Shown one piece after another: positions 8,806 to 8,818 of a DNA stretch of 8,818 nt; the first letter of the stretch is position 1; the number at the start of each line of letters is the position of its first letter. Under the pieces are notes generated by a model that did not search any database, was not told the DNA's origin, and was given only the letters and a program-made list of their open reading frames with translations. Where the stretch lies: NCBI GenBank assembly GCA_021802085.1, contig JAKAAZ010000153.1:1-8818 (forward strand). Reading direction: 5' to 3'. This DNA comes from Acidobacteriota bacterium. GTDB lineage: Bacteria > Acidobacteriota > Terriglobia > Terriglobales > Acidobacteriaceae. The translations under genes and the position numbers were made by a program.

Positions 8806-8818
8806 TAAATAAAAAATC
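8806..8818 (+). repeat. Second copy of 13-nt repeat TAAATAAAAAATC at window edge
   Basis: This is identical to 8574-8586 and runs to the last base. If the duplication continues, a second ATG would be expected about 25 nt beyond the window, near position 8844 in this numbering. That extension is an inference. Confidence 0.6.

Overview
The window looks like a chromosomal segment of a GC-rich bacterium, most likely an acidobacterium (Terriglobia-like). That is an inference from the GyrB sequence, the very small secreted Thr/Ser-rich peptide with two cysteines, and the overall gene style; no ribosomal marker is present. Coding is ordinary bacterial, with short intergenic gaps, one ATGA overlap and mostly recognisable ribosome binding sites.

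Layout. Positions 3-110 hold the last 35 codons of an unidentified plus-strand gene. Next is a decayed IS630-family insertion sequence (about 118-802). Its minus-strand transposase is frameshifted by one extra base just before the catalytic DEKSQ motif and is then cut off. A minus-strand pair follows: an ATP-grasp enzyme (1972-3198) and, coupled through an ATGA overlap, a family-4 type glycosyltransferase (803-1975). The glycosyltransferase stop codon lies at the IS edge. Across a 232-bp divergent intergenic region, a plus-strand FAD/NAD(P)-dependent oxidoreductase (3431-4663) begins. It converges, with only 8 bp between, on a small minus-strand membrane M50 (site-2-protease-like) metallopeptidase (4672-5154). 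Upstream of that is gyrB (5458-8103, minus), the housekeeping anchor of the window.

The right end is the least ordinary part. The 508 bp between gyrB and the plus-strand 58-residue secreted peptide gene (8612-8788) contain a perfect 19-bp dyad with an extra half-site, a TTCG-loop hairpin, two 9-nt direct repeats in a strongly AT-rich island, and a plausible promoter. The last 13 bases of the window exactly repeat a 13-nt segment from the leader of the peptide gene, so a second, tandem copy of the peptide unit may start just outside the window.

How the genes may work together. The ATP-grasp enzyme, glycosyltransferase and FAD enzyme look like a small divergent biosynthetic cluster that makes or decorates a glycoconjugate or small metabolite. 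This is inferred from neighbourhood and the product is unknown. GyrB and the M50 peptidase are not obviously linked to it. The peptide gene with its regulatory region is the best candidate here for something poorly described.
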